DNA from: Tepidibacter sp.
Lineage (GTDB): Bacteria; Bacillota; Clostridia; Peptostreptococcales; Peptostreptococcaceae
Reading direction: 5' to 3'
Assembly: GCF_025210165.1 (NCBI RefSeq)
Contig: NZ_JAOASI010000020.1
Span: 1 to 38,739, forward strand
DNA: 38,739 nucleotides
Notes under the pieces: generated by a model
What the model was told of the DNA's origin: nothing
What the model saw: only the letters and a program-made list of their open reading frames with translations
Databases searched by the model: none
Part shown: positions 8,161 to 15,874 of the stretch, piece by piece
Layout: every line of letters starts with the position of its first letter
Position numbering within the stretch: the stretch's first letter is position 1
Program-made: the position numbers and the translations under genes

Positions 8161-9177
8161 TTATATATCTTCTATTAAATTTATTTTATATTTTAAATTT
8201 TCTATAGCACACTCTATGGGCGACGGTAAACAGTAATTATTTGTTATCAGTTTATTTATAAATTTACATCTTGTTGCACTGCAAAAGTTATATAAACGAC
8301 AACCTTCACATTCTGGATTTATTTTCTTAGAATAACTTAATAAATTATCTTTTTTATTTATATCAATTCCACTATATATATCCCCAATACAAAAATCATC
8401 ATTTCCTGCTACCATTATACATGGATATAGCTTTCCATTTGGATATATATGCAAACTTGTTTCACCACCAGTACAATATCCTTTAAATGAATACGTATTT
8501 TTATCTACTATACTCACTAACAAATCTTTTTTGTCTTTTATATATTCTTTTATTTGTTTCATCTGATTCTCTAGTATATGCACTTCTCTTTCGCCCCAAT
8601 TTTTATCAAATAAATTTGGAGCAGGAACTATACATTTAAATCCTTGATCTATTAAAAATTTAATATCATTATATAAGTTTACTACACTAGTACTATCAAA
8701 AGTATTTCTTATCCTAATATTCGATGAAAATTCAAATAATTTAAGGGTATTTTCTAATACTATTTTATGACTACCTTTCCCATTCTTAAACGGTCTCATT
8801 TTATCATGAGTTTCTTTAATTCCATCTATACTTACAGTTATATAAGATATTTCATTGATAATAAAATTAATAATTTCATCATTTAAAACGGTTGCATTAG
8901 AGGTTGTAGCAAATGATACGTTTATGCCTCTATCTCTACATTCTTTTTTTAATCTATTAACAAGATATTTGATTGTATCAAAAGCTAAAAATGGCTCTCC
9001 TCCATGAATTTGAACTCTAAAATCATCTTTGTTTATATATTTGAAATTATTGAACATATATTCTATGGATTTATCTACTATATCTTTAGACATATATGAT
9101 TTTAGTTTATCTGAACCTTCATAGCAATATTTACAATTTAAATTACAATCTGAAGTTACCCAAAATGTAACTGACAT
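8161..9177 (-). CDS. Radical SAM/SPASM enzyme (anSME-like), peptide maturase C
   Basis: The 338-residue enzyme has the radical SAM cluster motif C11-N-L-N-C15-K-Y-C18-Y right at its N-terminus, so it lacks the leader-binding domain found in its two neighbours. The G-G-E-P block follows. The C-terminal SPASM part shows C-T-G-G-E-T-x(5)-P-N-G-K-L-Y-P-C, then C-E-G-C-R-L-Y-N-F-C-S-A-T-R-C, ligands for two more iron-sulfur clusters. This build is that of anaerobic sulfatase-maturase-like enzymes, which oxidise side chains or form crosslinks. It probably makes a second modification on the same precursors, borrowing leader recognition from the other enzymes. The ATG at 9177 overlaps the stop of the preceding gene (TAATG), implying coupled translation, and GGGGGGAGAG precedes it. 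Confidence 0.87.
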   Translation of the reverse strand: MSVTFWVTSDCNLNCKYCYEGSDKLKSYMSKDIVDKSIEYMFNNFKYINKDDFRVQIHGGEPFLAFDTIKYLVNRLKKECRDRGINVSFATTSNATVLNDEIINFIINEISYITVSIDGIKETHDKMRPFKNGKGSHKIVLENTLKLFEFSSNIRIRNTFDSTSVVNLYNDIKFLIDQGFKCIVPAPNLFDKNWGEREVHILENQMKQIKEYIKDKKDLLVSIVDKNTYSFKGYCTGGETSLHIYPNGKLYPCIMVAGNDDFCIGDIYSGIDINKKDNLLSYSKKINPECEGCRLYNFCSATRCKFINKLITNNYCLPSPIECAIENLKYKINLIEDI

Positions 9178-10430
9178 TATATTCTCTCCCCCCAAACTCT
9201 TTTGTATAAAACTGGTTTTATTTTTTTACACTTATTTTCAATACCTAATTTGTTATCCTTTAATCCTTCTAAACTCCCTGGACAAGTCCAGCAAAATAAA
9301 TTAACCTTACACTTTTTACAGTTATTGTAATTTTTCAAATTCAACATATCTAATAAATCATATTCTGATATGTTTTTATTTTTAAAACTCGGTAATTCTT
9401 CTATTTTATTTATACTTAGTATGTTCCCAAGTAAGTAACTTGACTTAATAAATGATGGACATGGATAAATATCTCCATTATAACTTACAAATAGCTCTCT
9501 TTTACCCGCACTACAATTGCACATACGAATTGGCTTATCATAATCATTATTCAAGTACTTATCAGATATGTACACTTCATCTTCTCCCAAATCTGAAAAA
9601 TAAACTTTATTATCTTTACCTCTACCAACAGCTGAAAATCCTCTAATAATTGCTCTTGTTCCTAAATCTTCATTAAGTTTATTAAACCTATCTTCTAAGC
9701 CTTTGTTTTTATCTGCAACTACCATAGATAATGTTATTTTTTCAAATCCAGTATTTTTTAATAACTTAACACTCTTAATAACTTTGTCAAATATGCCAGC
9801 ACCTCTTACTGTAGAACAGGTTTGTTCATCTACTCCATCAATGCTTATATCTATTTGATACGCAGATTTAGCCAATATATCTACATTTTGATCATTTATC
9901 AGCGTTCCATTTGTTGATACTACTATTTTTCCATTATAGTGTTTTTTTAAGTAGGTTAATATCTCTATAAAATCTTTACGAAGCATTGGTTCTCCACCAC
10001 TTAACATTATTCGTTCTGGATTCCATTCTATTAATCTATCTAAAGCTTTTTTAATTTCTTGAGTTGTTAAATCTTTTTTATCACTAATAATTCCATCTGC
10101 ATCTATACAACAATGAATACATTTTAAGTTGCATCTATGTGTAATTTCAAACGATGCTATCTTATTTCCTAAAACTTGTTTATTGTTTTTATCCTTAATT
10201 AAACCTATAAAACACAATTTTTTATATATACTACCTATATATTCTCTATCCTCATCATCGTATAAACTTATCTTTAATTCATCTATAGAACAGTTATTAA
10301 CTATTCCTAAATTTAAAATATCATAGACCTCTTTAGAAATTCTAACCCATCTTCCATTTTCTCTATTTCCTAAAACTACTTTATCTTTATTTTTTATGAT
10401 TCTACTGTTTTCACTAAAATTATATTTCAT
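9177..10430 (-). CDS. RRE-radical SAM-SPASM peptide maturase B
   Basis: This 417-residue protein starts with a ~85-residue PqqD-like winged domain (RRE), the fold that grips precursor leaders. Then comes radical SAM motif C100-N-L-K-C104-I-H-C107 and G-G-E-P. The SPASM region has C-S-A-G-K-R-E-L-F-V-S-Y-N-G-D-I-Y-P-C, C-K-K-C-K-V-N-L-F-C-W-T-C and a last Cys. It is a clear paralogue of the protein encoded at 11014-12270. Enzymes of this build (AlbA, SkfB, TrnC/TrnD) link Cys sulfur to backbone or side-chain carbons. I start it at the ATG at 10430, which aligns with the paralogue and has AAGGAG upstream; an upstream in-frame ATG adds 33 residues that come from a palindrome and look non-coding. 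It directly follows precursor 1. Confidence 0.92.
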   Translation of the reverse strand: MKYNFSENSRIIKNKDKVVLGNRENGRWVRISKEVYDILNLGIVNNCSIDELKISLYDDEDREYIGSIYKKLCFIGLIKDKNNKQVLGNKIASFEITHRCNLKCIHCCIDADGIISDKKDLTTQEIKKALDRLIEWNPERIMLSGGEPMLRKDFIEILTYLKKHYNGKIVVSTNGTLINDQNVDILAKSAYQIDISIDGVDEQTCSTVRGAGIFDKVIKSVKLLKNTGFEKITLSMVVADKNKGLEDRFNKLNEDLGTRAIIRGFSAVGRGKDNKVYFSDLGEDEVYISDKYLNNDYDKPIRMCNCSAGKRELFVSYNGDIYPCPSFIKSSYLLGNILSINKIEELPSFKNKNISEYDLLDMLNLKNYNNCKKCKVNLFCWTCPGSLEGLKDNKLGIENKCKKIKPVLYKRVWGERI

Positions 10431-10456
10431 ATTTAACTCCTTATTTTTTATTTGAA

Positions 10457-10522
10457 CTATAATTAAAATTATCAAATATATTTCATTAATTAATGAAATA
10501 TATTTGATAATTTTAATTATAG
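10457..10522. repeat. 66-bp perfect palindrome between precursor and maturase genes
   Basis: The whole stretch is its own reverse complement, a 33-bp stem with no fixed loop, centred on ATTAAT. It lies between precursor 1 and maturase B. Its right edge (10515-10522) is shared with the next hairpin, so in RNA the two full-length stems compete. A role in making more precursor than enzyme, through attenuation or RNA cleavage and protection, is likely but not shown. Confidence 0.85.
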
Positions 10523-10549
10523 AGTGCATATAATATACACTCTATAATT
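10515..10549 (-). promoter_or_regulatory. Second hairpin after precursor 1, overlapping the palindrome
   Basis: AATTATAGAGTGCATAT (10515-10531) pairs with 10533-10549 with one mismatch. It starts 20 bp past the precursor 1 stop codon and shares AATTATAG with the longer palindrome. It has no clear T-tract. Confidence 0.7.
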
Positions 10550-10568
10550 TCTTTAGAATTAAATAAAT

Positions 10569-10733
10569 CTAATATTTTGGGCTTCCATAATATGCGTAGT
10601 GATACTCATCTGGTATACAATCTTCATCACAACCTTTGTCATTTCCAAAAGCATTTCCTTTTGTTGAGCAATCTTTAAGTTGAGCTAGTACTTCTATTTC
10701 TTCTTTATTTTGAATCTTTTTAATCTTCAACAT
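10569..10733 (-). CDS. RiPP precursor peptide 1 (54 aa, three Cys)
   Basis: The 54-residue product starts MLKIKKIQNKEEIEVLAQ, an 18-residue leader-like block identical in the second precursor. The rest has Cys at 22, 35 and 39 (C-x12-C-x3-C), many Asp, and the C-terminus Y-Y-G-S-P-K-Y. Shared core features are D-C-S-T-K, N-x-(F/Y)-G, C-D-x-D-C and Y-Y-G-S-P-K-Y. GGGGG precedes the ATG by 7 nt. Its position between two paralogous leader-binding radical SAM enzymes marks it as their substrate. I recognise no named precursor family: it lacks the SCIFF six-Cys pattern and the repeated C-x3-D pattern of ranthipeptides such as freyrasin. Likely product: a sactipeptide-like or otherwise crosslinked peptide. 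Confidence 0.88.
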   Translation of the reverse strand: MLKIKKIQNKEEIEVLAQLKDCSTKGNAFGNDKGCDEDCIPDEYHYAYYGSPKY

Positions 10734-10787
10734 TTATATACCCCCATTCCAAATATTACAACTACTCTAAAATATCATTATTTTTAT

Positions 10788-10955
10788 TTAATACTTCGGA
10801 CTTCCATAATAGCTGTATTCATCTCTATCATTGCAATCACTATCACATCTGTCATGTTTTCCATATGGATTAGATTTTGTTGAACAATCTGTTCCTGTGT
10901 ATTGAGCTAATACTTCTATTTCTTCTTTGTTTTGAATTTTTTTAATTTTCAACAT
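10788..10955 (-). CDS. RiPP precursor peptide 2 (55 aa, three Cys)
   Basis: This 55-residue peptide shares the whole 18-residue leader block with precursor 1. Its core differs much more but keeps Cys at 24, 37 and 41, the same C-x12-C-x3-C spacing, plus D-C-S-T-K, N-x-Y-G, C-D-x-D-C and a final Y-Y-G-S-P-K-Y. GGAGGT precedes the ATG by 6 nt. The intergenic DNA upstream of the two precursor genes is also alike, so they arose by tandem duplication. Two precursors and two paralogous maturases recall two-peptide sactibiotics such as thuricin CD, whose TrnC and TrnD modify two peptides. Whether the two peptides act together is unknown. Confidence 0.88.
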   Translation of the reverse strand: MLKIKKIQNKEEIEVLAQYTGTDCSTKSNPYGKHDRCDSDCNDRDEYSYYGSPKY

Positions 10956-11013
10956 TTATATACCTCCATTCTAAATATTATATTTATTTCAAAATGTCTT
11001 TGCATTTTAAAAT

Positions 11014-12270
11014 CTAATTTTCTAAAACCTCTCCCCAAATCTCTTGGTATAATATAGGTTTTATCTTTTTACAAGTATCATAAAAAGCTTCTTCATTTTC
11101 ATTCAATTCTTCAAGTTCAGCAGGGCATGGCCAACAAAATAAATTAACCTTGCAATCTTGACAAATAGTATATTTTTCTGGATTGAACTTTTCTAATTGT
11201 CTGTATATTTTTTTATATTTTTCTTTGCGAATTTTTAAATCATCTAATCTATAAATATTTCTTATATTATCTAGCATATATTTTTCTTTTATAAATGATT
11301 GGCAAGGATATATATCCCCTTTATAGTTTATATATAACCTTCTTTTTCCTGCAGTACAACTACATGGATTAAATTTTTTGTAAAATTTACCATCCAAGAA
11401 ACTATCGCTTAACTTTGATTCTGTACTCTTTTTATCTGAAAAAACGAATCCATTATCCGCTCCTCTTCCAACTGGTTCAAACCCTCGTATAATAGGCTTT
11501 GTTTGTAATAATTTATTTAATTCAATAAATTTATCTTTTAAATAATCATTTTTATCTCCAAATACCATAGATAAAGATATATTTTTAAATTCTCTATCTT
11601 TAAGAATCTGTACACTTTTTATCACTTTATCAAATACACCAGGTCCTCTTACTATTGAACACGTTTCTTCATCTACTCCATCAATACTAATATCTATTTG
11701 GTTAGCACAACTAACTAATATATCTACATTCTCATTGTTTATAAGAGTTCCATTTGTTAGAATTCCTATTTTTCCATTATAATTTTCTCTCAAATAGATT
11801 AATAGCTCTATAAAATCATTTCTAATCATTGGTTCTCCACCTGTTAAGGTTATACTTTTTGGATTCCACTCTATTAATTTATCTAAAACTACTTTAGTTT
11901 CTTGAGTTGTTAATTCATTTTTATCACTAACAATTCCATCCGCATCTACACAACAATGAACACAATTTAAATTACATTTATGTGTAATTTGAAATGATGC
12001 ATTTTTATTACTTAATATTTGCTTGTTATTTTCATCTTCAATAATACCTACAGAACATAATTTTATATAAAGATTACCTATATAGTTTCTGTCATCATCA
12101 TCATATAAACTAGATTTTAATTCATCTATTGAACAGTTATTAGATATTCCTAAATTTATAATTTCATAAACTTCTTTAGAAATTCGAACCCACTGTCCAG
12201 TTTCTCTATTTGCTAATACTACTTTATCCTTATTAACTATAATTCTACTATGTTCACTGAATTTATACAT
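11014..12270 (-). CDS. RRE-radical SAM-SPASM peptide maturase A
   Basis: The 418-residue enzyme is the first gene of the cargo operon. Residues ~1-85 form a PqqD-like RRE domain for leader binding. Radical SAM motif C99-N-L-N-C103-V-H-C106 and G-G-E-P follow. The SPASM region has C-T-A-G-K-R-R-L-Y-I-N-Y-K-G-D-I-Y-P-C, then C-Q-D-C-K-V-N-L-F-C-W-P-C and a distal Cys, enough for two auxiliary 4Fe-4S clusters. It resembles maturase B throughout, so the pair arose by duplication, perhaps one per precursor. The ATG has AAGGGGAG 10 nt upstream, and a good promoter lies at 12402-12430. Expected chemistry is thioether or carbon crosslinking in the Cys-containing core; the exact bond cannot be told from sequence. 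Confidence 0.92.
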   Translation of the reverse strand: MYKFSEHSRIIVNKDKVVLANRETGQWVRISKEVYEIINLGISNNCSIDELKSSLYDDDDRNYIGNLYIKLCSVGIIEDENNKQILSNKNASFQITHKCNLNCVHCCVDADGIVSDKNELTTQETKVVLDKLIEWNPKSITLTGGEPMIRNDFIELLIYLRENYNGKIGILTNGTLINNENVDILVSCANQIDISIDGVDEETCSIVRGPGVFDKVIKSVQILKDREFKNISLSMVFGDKNDYLKDKFIELNKLLQTKPIIRGFEPVGRGADNGFVFSDKKSTESKLSDSFLDGKFYKKFNPCSCTAGKRRLYINYKGDIYPCQSFIKEKYMLDNIRNIYRLDDLKIRKEKYKKIYRQLEKFNPEKYTICQDCKVNLFCWPCPAELEELNENEEAFYDTCKKIKPILYQEIWGEVLEN

Positions 12271-12401
12271 AATCTCTATTCTCCCCTTAATGTATTCTTT
12301 ATTTAGTTAAGTGGTATGAAATAATTCTTCTAGTTTTTTAATAGTTATTTCAGAACTACTAAATTTAAATTCATAAAATTTTAGATGTAAAAAAAGTATT
12401 A

Positions 12402-12430
12402 ATCATAATAATCAGAAAATAAACTGTCAT
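12402..12430 (-). promoter_or_regulatory. Predicted promoter of the peptide operon
   Basis: On the minus strand ATGACA (12430-12425), 17 bp, then TATGAT (12407-12402): five of six matches to each sigma-A hexamer. The leader to the maturase A start would be about 125 nt. Confidence 0.55.
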
Positions 12431-12726
12431 ATATTTTAATTCCTTTTTTATTTATAATCCTTCTAGTTCCCCAATTTCACAAGAAATTTATATTGATAAA
12501 AAATAATTTTAGTATTCAATTTTATATAATATGTGTTTAAAAATTCACATTTAAAATCATATATATTTAAGCAAATCTTTAACTATGTATATCTTGTTAG
12601 ACATATATAGTTGAAATATACACTCTTATTTAGAGAACCTGTTTTCAACTTTTATAGTTATAATAAAATCTTTGTAAATATATTTCAATATACATATCGT
12701 AGGCTGTAATTTTTTGTATTTATACT

Positions 12727-12776
12727 GTTAAAAAAAGTCATATTTTGCACCTAAAGTGTAAAATATGACTTTTAAC
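12727..12776. promoter_or_regulatory. Hairpin upstream of the agrB promoter
   Basis: AAAAGTCATATTTTGCAC pairs with 12756-12773 except for one G:T position, loop CTAAA. It lies just upstream of the agrB promoter and far upstream of maturase A. It may be an operator or a stop for upstream transcription. Confidence 0.5.
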
Positions 12777-12795
12777 GAAAATTCATCCCAAAAAA

Positions 12796-12824
12796 TTGAA
12801 TTAATATTCTATTTTTGTTATAAT
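12796..12824 (+). promoter_or_regulatory. Predicted promoter of agrBD
   Basis: TTGAAT, a 17-bp spacer and a perfect TATAAT, ending 28 bp before the agrB start. Confidence 0.75.
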
Positions 12825-12852
12825 TTGTATAGAACCTAGAAAGGTGCTAAAT

Positions 12853-13452
12853 ATGAATATTATTTTCAAACTCAGCAATAACATAATAGATTCAATACAT
12901 CCTTATATAAAAGATACATCTAATGATGTCTTAGAAATTGCTAAATATGGATTAAATGTTTTATTAATGGATTTATATAAACTTCCAATAGTATTTGGAT
13001 TTTCTTATTATTTAGGTATATTTAAAGATTGTTTTCTAAGTTATATATTATTTGGACTTCTTAGAAATCATGTACATGGATTGCATATGAGAAGTGGAAG
13101 AGGATGTCTTTTTTTTAGCTGTATATCTCTTTTTTCTATAATTTATATTTCAAAGCAAGTTTTAATACATTGGATTTTAAAAATGATTATTTCTTTATTA
13201 GTAATATATTTTATCTGTAAATATGCTCCAGCTGATACTGAAGAAAGGCGCTTATTAAATGAAACTACTCGAAAAAGAAAGAATAAAATTTATATTTTTA
13301 TAGGAATCATATATATAACTATATCATTTGTATTCCCTAATAAAGTTATATCCAATATATTTTTATTGATTTTAGTTTTGGAATGCATAATGATACACCC
13401 AATTACATATAAGTTATTCAACAGGAGGTATAATAATTATGAATATTTCTAA
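12853..13452 (+). CDS. agrB: AgrB-type signal peptide protease/exporter
   Basis: AgrB proteins are membrane Cys endopeptidases that cut the C-terminal tail of AgrD and form the thiolactone ring of the autoinducing peptide. This 199-residue protein has the catalytic block H-G-L-H78-M-R-S-G-R-G-C85, the same His-x6-Cys spacing as His77/Cys84 of Staphylococcus AgrB, with Arg71 preceding. Hydrophobic segments lie on both sides, mainly after residue 85. I start it at the ATG at 12853 because AAAGGTG is 6 nt before it; an in-frame GTG three codons earlier overlaps that site. agrD overlaps its end by 14 bp, so the two are translated together. Confidence 0.92.
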   Translation: MNIIFKLSNNIIDSIHPYIKDTSNDVLEIAKYGLNVLLMDLYKLPIVFGFSYYLGIFKDCFLSYILFGLLRNHVHGLHMRSGRGCLFFSCISLFSIIYISKQVLIHWILKMIISLLVIYFICKYAPADTEERRLLNETTRKRKNKIYIFIGIIYITISFVFPNKVISNIFLLILVLECIMIHPITYKLFNRRYNNYEYF

Positions 13453-13585
13453 TAATGTAAAAAAATTAATATGTACAATCATTTTCAGTTTTGCTTTTTC
13501 TATGGCAACTACATCTATTGGCTTTTGTTGTGCAAGGGGGCTTATGGAAGAACCTACAGCTCCAAAATCATTACTAAAAAAATAG
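13439..13585 (+). CDS. agrD: AgrD-type autoinducing peptide precursor
   Basis: The 48-residue product has the three AgrD parts: an N-terminal amphipathic/hydrophobic helix (about 1-27), a short signal region T-S-I-G-F-C30-C31-A-R-G-L-M, and an acidic tail E-E-P-T-A-P-K-S-L-L-K-K that resembles D-E-P-K-V-P-T-E-L of staphylococcal AgrD. AgrB should cut just before the tail and close a thiolactone from Cys30 or Cys31. By alignment to the tail the cut would be around Leu35-Met36 or Met36-Glu37, so ring size (five or six residues) is not settled, and the Cys-Cys pair is unusual. GGAGGT lies 9 nt before the ATG. It overlaps agrB and ends inside a shared terminator. Confidence 0.88.
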   Translation: MNISNNVKKLICTIIFSFAFSMATTSIGFCCARGLMEEPTAPKSLLKK

Positions 13586-13617
13586 AGTAAACTTTAACAA
13601 GTTCACTCTATTTTTTT
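13576..13617. terminator. Bidirectional terminator between agrD and agrC
   Basis: A7-TAGAGT...ACT pairs with AGT...ACTCTA-T7. A-runs and T-runs on both sides make it work both ways. It contains the stop codons of both convergent genes. Confidence 0.85.
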
Positions 13618-14885
13618 ATAATTATTTCCATATGAAATAACTCTTCTTTTATCTTTGTACTTATACTCATATTAGGGTATTTTGTTTTATTTAATTCTCT
13701 TACTATACTAAGCCCTAATCCTCTATTACTTCCTTTTGTTGAGTATCCTTTTTCAAAGATATTATGCATTATAGGTTTATCTTTAAATGAATTTGAAATT
13801 ATAATATATATTTCTGAGTCATCATTGGACATACCAACATTTAACACTTTCTTCTCTGACTTAATACTTGCTTCTATAGCATTATCGATTAATATTCCTA
13901 GTATTCTACACATATCAATATCTTTTAGTATAAAATTCTCTATACTATTTTCTATACTTATATTCAGATTAATTTTTTTTGAAATTGCACTTGAAATTTT
14001 TCCATATAGTAATCCTTTAATTGGGCTGTTTTGTATGTTAGTTAAGCGATATAGATTTTTATTATCTATATATTCATTATTAGTTATATTCTTATAAAAA
14101 TACTTTTTTAAACCTTCTATATCATTACTATATAGAAATCCCCCTATAGATAACATTATATTTTTATAATCGTGTTTAAACAAGTTCATATTATCTAAAG
14201 ATTCTTCAATTATTTGATTATACATCTCTATATGTTTTCTTTCATTTTTTTCCACATACAATTTATTTAAAATAATAAATATAAAATAACTCATAGAAAG
14301 AAAAAAACATAATACACATATAGAAATAATAATAATACTTTGTGTATTACTAGTACTATTATAATAATGTATAAGTATCATATATATTATTATAATAGTA
14401 TTTGTATATCCCCAAAGTAAATTTTTTTCTTTTATATATATTGATTTATTAATATTATCTACTTTTGATATAAAAGTAGACAATATTATAGCTATAAAAA
14501 TTATTATTAACTGGGGTAATACTATACCAACAAAAACATTTTCATTTAAAATATTACTTATACTAATATTTTTATATAATAAAAAGCCTGTACATATATC
14601 AGCAATTTGAAATATCCAAAATGTTAAAATATATGATATGAAAAATTCAAATTGTTCTTTTTCATATATATGATACAGACCTAATTCTAATACTATATAA
14701 TAAACGCCTAATTTTATAGACTTAATCACCATATTGCCTAATATAAAATCTACTATAGATATTATAAGTATCCATTTTATTTTTAAATTTATATTAATTT
14801 TTTTATATCCTACTAATTTTTGAAATACAAAAATAAAAAAATATGTAAAAAAAATTGTCATTATAAAATTGCACAATCTAGTCAT
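13608..14885 (-). CDS. agrC: AgrC-type sensor histidine kinase
   Basis: This 425-residue kinase should bind the external cyclic peptide and phosphorylate AgrA. Residues ~1-205 hold six or seven hydrophobic segments as in AgrC. The phospho-acceptor is probably the His in L-F-K-H-D-Y-K-N near residue 240. The C-terminal GHKL ATPase domain shows the N box L-I-D-N-A-I-E-A and the glycine-rich R-G-L-G-L-S-I-V-R-E-L. Its start overlaps the end of agrA by 8 bp, so agrA and agrC form one operon, convergent to agrBD. In staphylococci all four genes run the same way, so the split order is different here. Confidence 0.9.
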   Translation of the reverse strand: MTRLCNFIMTIFFTYFFIFVFQKLVGYKKININLKIKWILIISIVDFILGNMVIKSIKLGVYYIVLELGLYHIYEKEQFEFFISYILTFWIFQIADICTGFLLYKNISISNILNENVFVGIVLPQLIIIFIAIILSTFISKVDNINKSIYIKEKNLLWGYTNTIIIIYMILIHYYNSTSNTQSIIIISICVLCFFLSMSYFIFIILNKLYVEKNERKHIEMYNQIIEESLDNMNLFKHDYKNIMLSIGGFLYSNDIEGLKKYFYKNITNNEYIDNKNLYRLTNIQNSPIKGLLYGKISSAISKKINLNISIENSIENFILKDIDMCRILGILIDNAIEASIKSEKKVLNVGMSNDDSEIYIIISNSFKDKPIMHNIFEKGYSTKGSNRGLGLSIVRELNKTKYPNMSISTKIKEELFHMEIIIKK

Positions 14886-15612
14886 TTGTACTCATCAGCT
14901 CTCTAACATAGTTCCTTGATAAAAGACTTTTTTCTCCATTTGTCATAAGTATATATAAATTATATATATCTTTATTTATCATTTTTATATAGTCTTTGTT
15001 TATAATACATCCTCGATGAGATCTATAAAACCTTTCATCAAGATTCTTATTTATATCTTTAAGATTTGCATAAAACTCTATTTGCCCATCTATTGTAGAT
15101 GCTCTTAATTTCCCATTTATACTAGTGGTTTGGATATTAATTATTTCATCAAATTTTAATACATAAGTTCTAGTCCCACATTTAACCATTATAAATGGTT
15201 CTTTACTTTTTTTATTAGAAAGTTTATTAAATATATTTTCTAAATTTTCTAATATTCTTTGTTCTATATTATCTTGTTTATCTATGAAATCTAATGCTCT
15301 TAATTTATATTTAAATATATACATTACCATTGTGGTATAACTTGTTAAAAAAATCATCTCGCCATTATCATCATATTTGCGTATTTCTTTTGCAATATGC
15401 ATTCCATTTTGATTATTTTTCAAATTTATATCTAGAATATAAATATTCTTTTTATGAGTATTCTGCTTTACATAATCAATAACACCTTCTCCTGAGTCTT
15501 TTATTAATCCAATACTAGCTTTATTCTCTTGTTTTTTTATATAGTTATTAATAATACTTACAACTTTTTTAGCCATAATTTCATCATCTTCACAAATTAT
15601 AAAATTAATCAT
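14878..15612 (-). CDS. agrA: AgrA-type LytTR response regulator
   Basis: The 244-residue regulator has a receiver domain with the acidic pair E-D-D near residue 8, phospho-acceptor Asp in I-Y-I-L-D-I-N-L near 60, and a LytTR DNA-binding domain from about 140 to the end, including F-Y-R-S-H-R-G-C-I-I-N. It should activate agrBD and the divergent peptide operon when AgrC senses the signal; this is by analogy. The start chosen is the ATG at 15612 with GTGAGGA before it; an in-frame GTG five codons upstream is part of that binding site. Confidence 0.9.
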   Translation of the reverse strand: MINFIICEDDEIMAKKVVSIINNYIKKQENKASIGLIKDSGEGVIDYVKQNTHKKNIYILDINLKNNQNGMHIAKEIRKYDDNGEMIFLTSYTTMVMYIFKYKLRALDFIDKQDNIEQRILENLENIFNKLSNKKSKEPFIMVKCGTRTYVLKFDEIINIQTTSINGKLRASTIDGQIEFYANLKDINKNLDERFYRSHRGCIINKDYIKMINKDIYNLYILMTNGEKSLLSRNYVRELMSTND

Positions 15613-15654
15613 TTCTGTAATCCTCACTTTAAATAACTTCTATGTCTTGAATTT

Positions 15655-15683
15655 AATATAGCCCTTAACCCTTCAAAAGTAAA
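15655..15683 (-). promoter_or_regulatory. Possible promoter of agrAC
   Basis: On the minus strand TTTACT (15683-15678), 17 bp, TATATT (15660-15655), 42 bp before the agrA start. The match is moderate. Confidence 0.4.
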
Positions 15684-15792
15684 CTCTTTTTACATATGAT
15701 TTATTTACTCTTATTTAATCCATCTCTATATAGATATTATCTGCCCTTAATCTAAACAACTACCTTAAAAATCAAATTTCTTTATGATAGAT

Positions 15793-15840
15793 TTCTTTAA
15801 TTATCGTATTTATTATATAATAAATACGATAATTAAAGAA
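15793..15840. terminator. 48-bp perfect palindrome after the tns operon
   Basis: The stretch is exactly self-complementary (24-bp stem). It lies 35-82 bp past the tnsE stop and upstream of agrA. It has no real T-tract outside the stem. A transcriptional divider between the transposition genes and the cargo is likely. Confidence 0.65.
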
Positions 15841-15874
15841 TATTTTTACCATAATTTATAAAAAATTATTTAAA

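Larger units (their letters stand above)
12271..12852. promoter_or_regulatory. Divergent control region between peptide operon and agrBD
   Basis: This 582-bp AT-rich stretch holds no convincing gene. It carries both promoters listed separately, a hairpin at 12727-12776, inverted AGTTGAAA / TTTCAACT at 12609-12616 and 12643-12650, and ATGTG...CACAT near 12531-12550. AgrA would be expected to bind here, but I could not find a clear pair of AgrA-type direct repeats, so the operator is not assigned. Confidence 0.5.

Noticed and set aside
10430-10529. Longer maturase B start adding 33 residues
   Set aside because: The extra residues are encoded by the palindrome, do not exist in the paralogue, and the downstream ATG has a strong ribosome site.
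12601-12655. AgrA binding site
   Set aside because: Only an inverted AGTTGAAA pair is seen. It does not fit the direct repeats known for AgrA, so no site is called.
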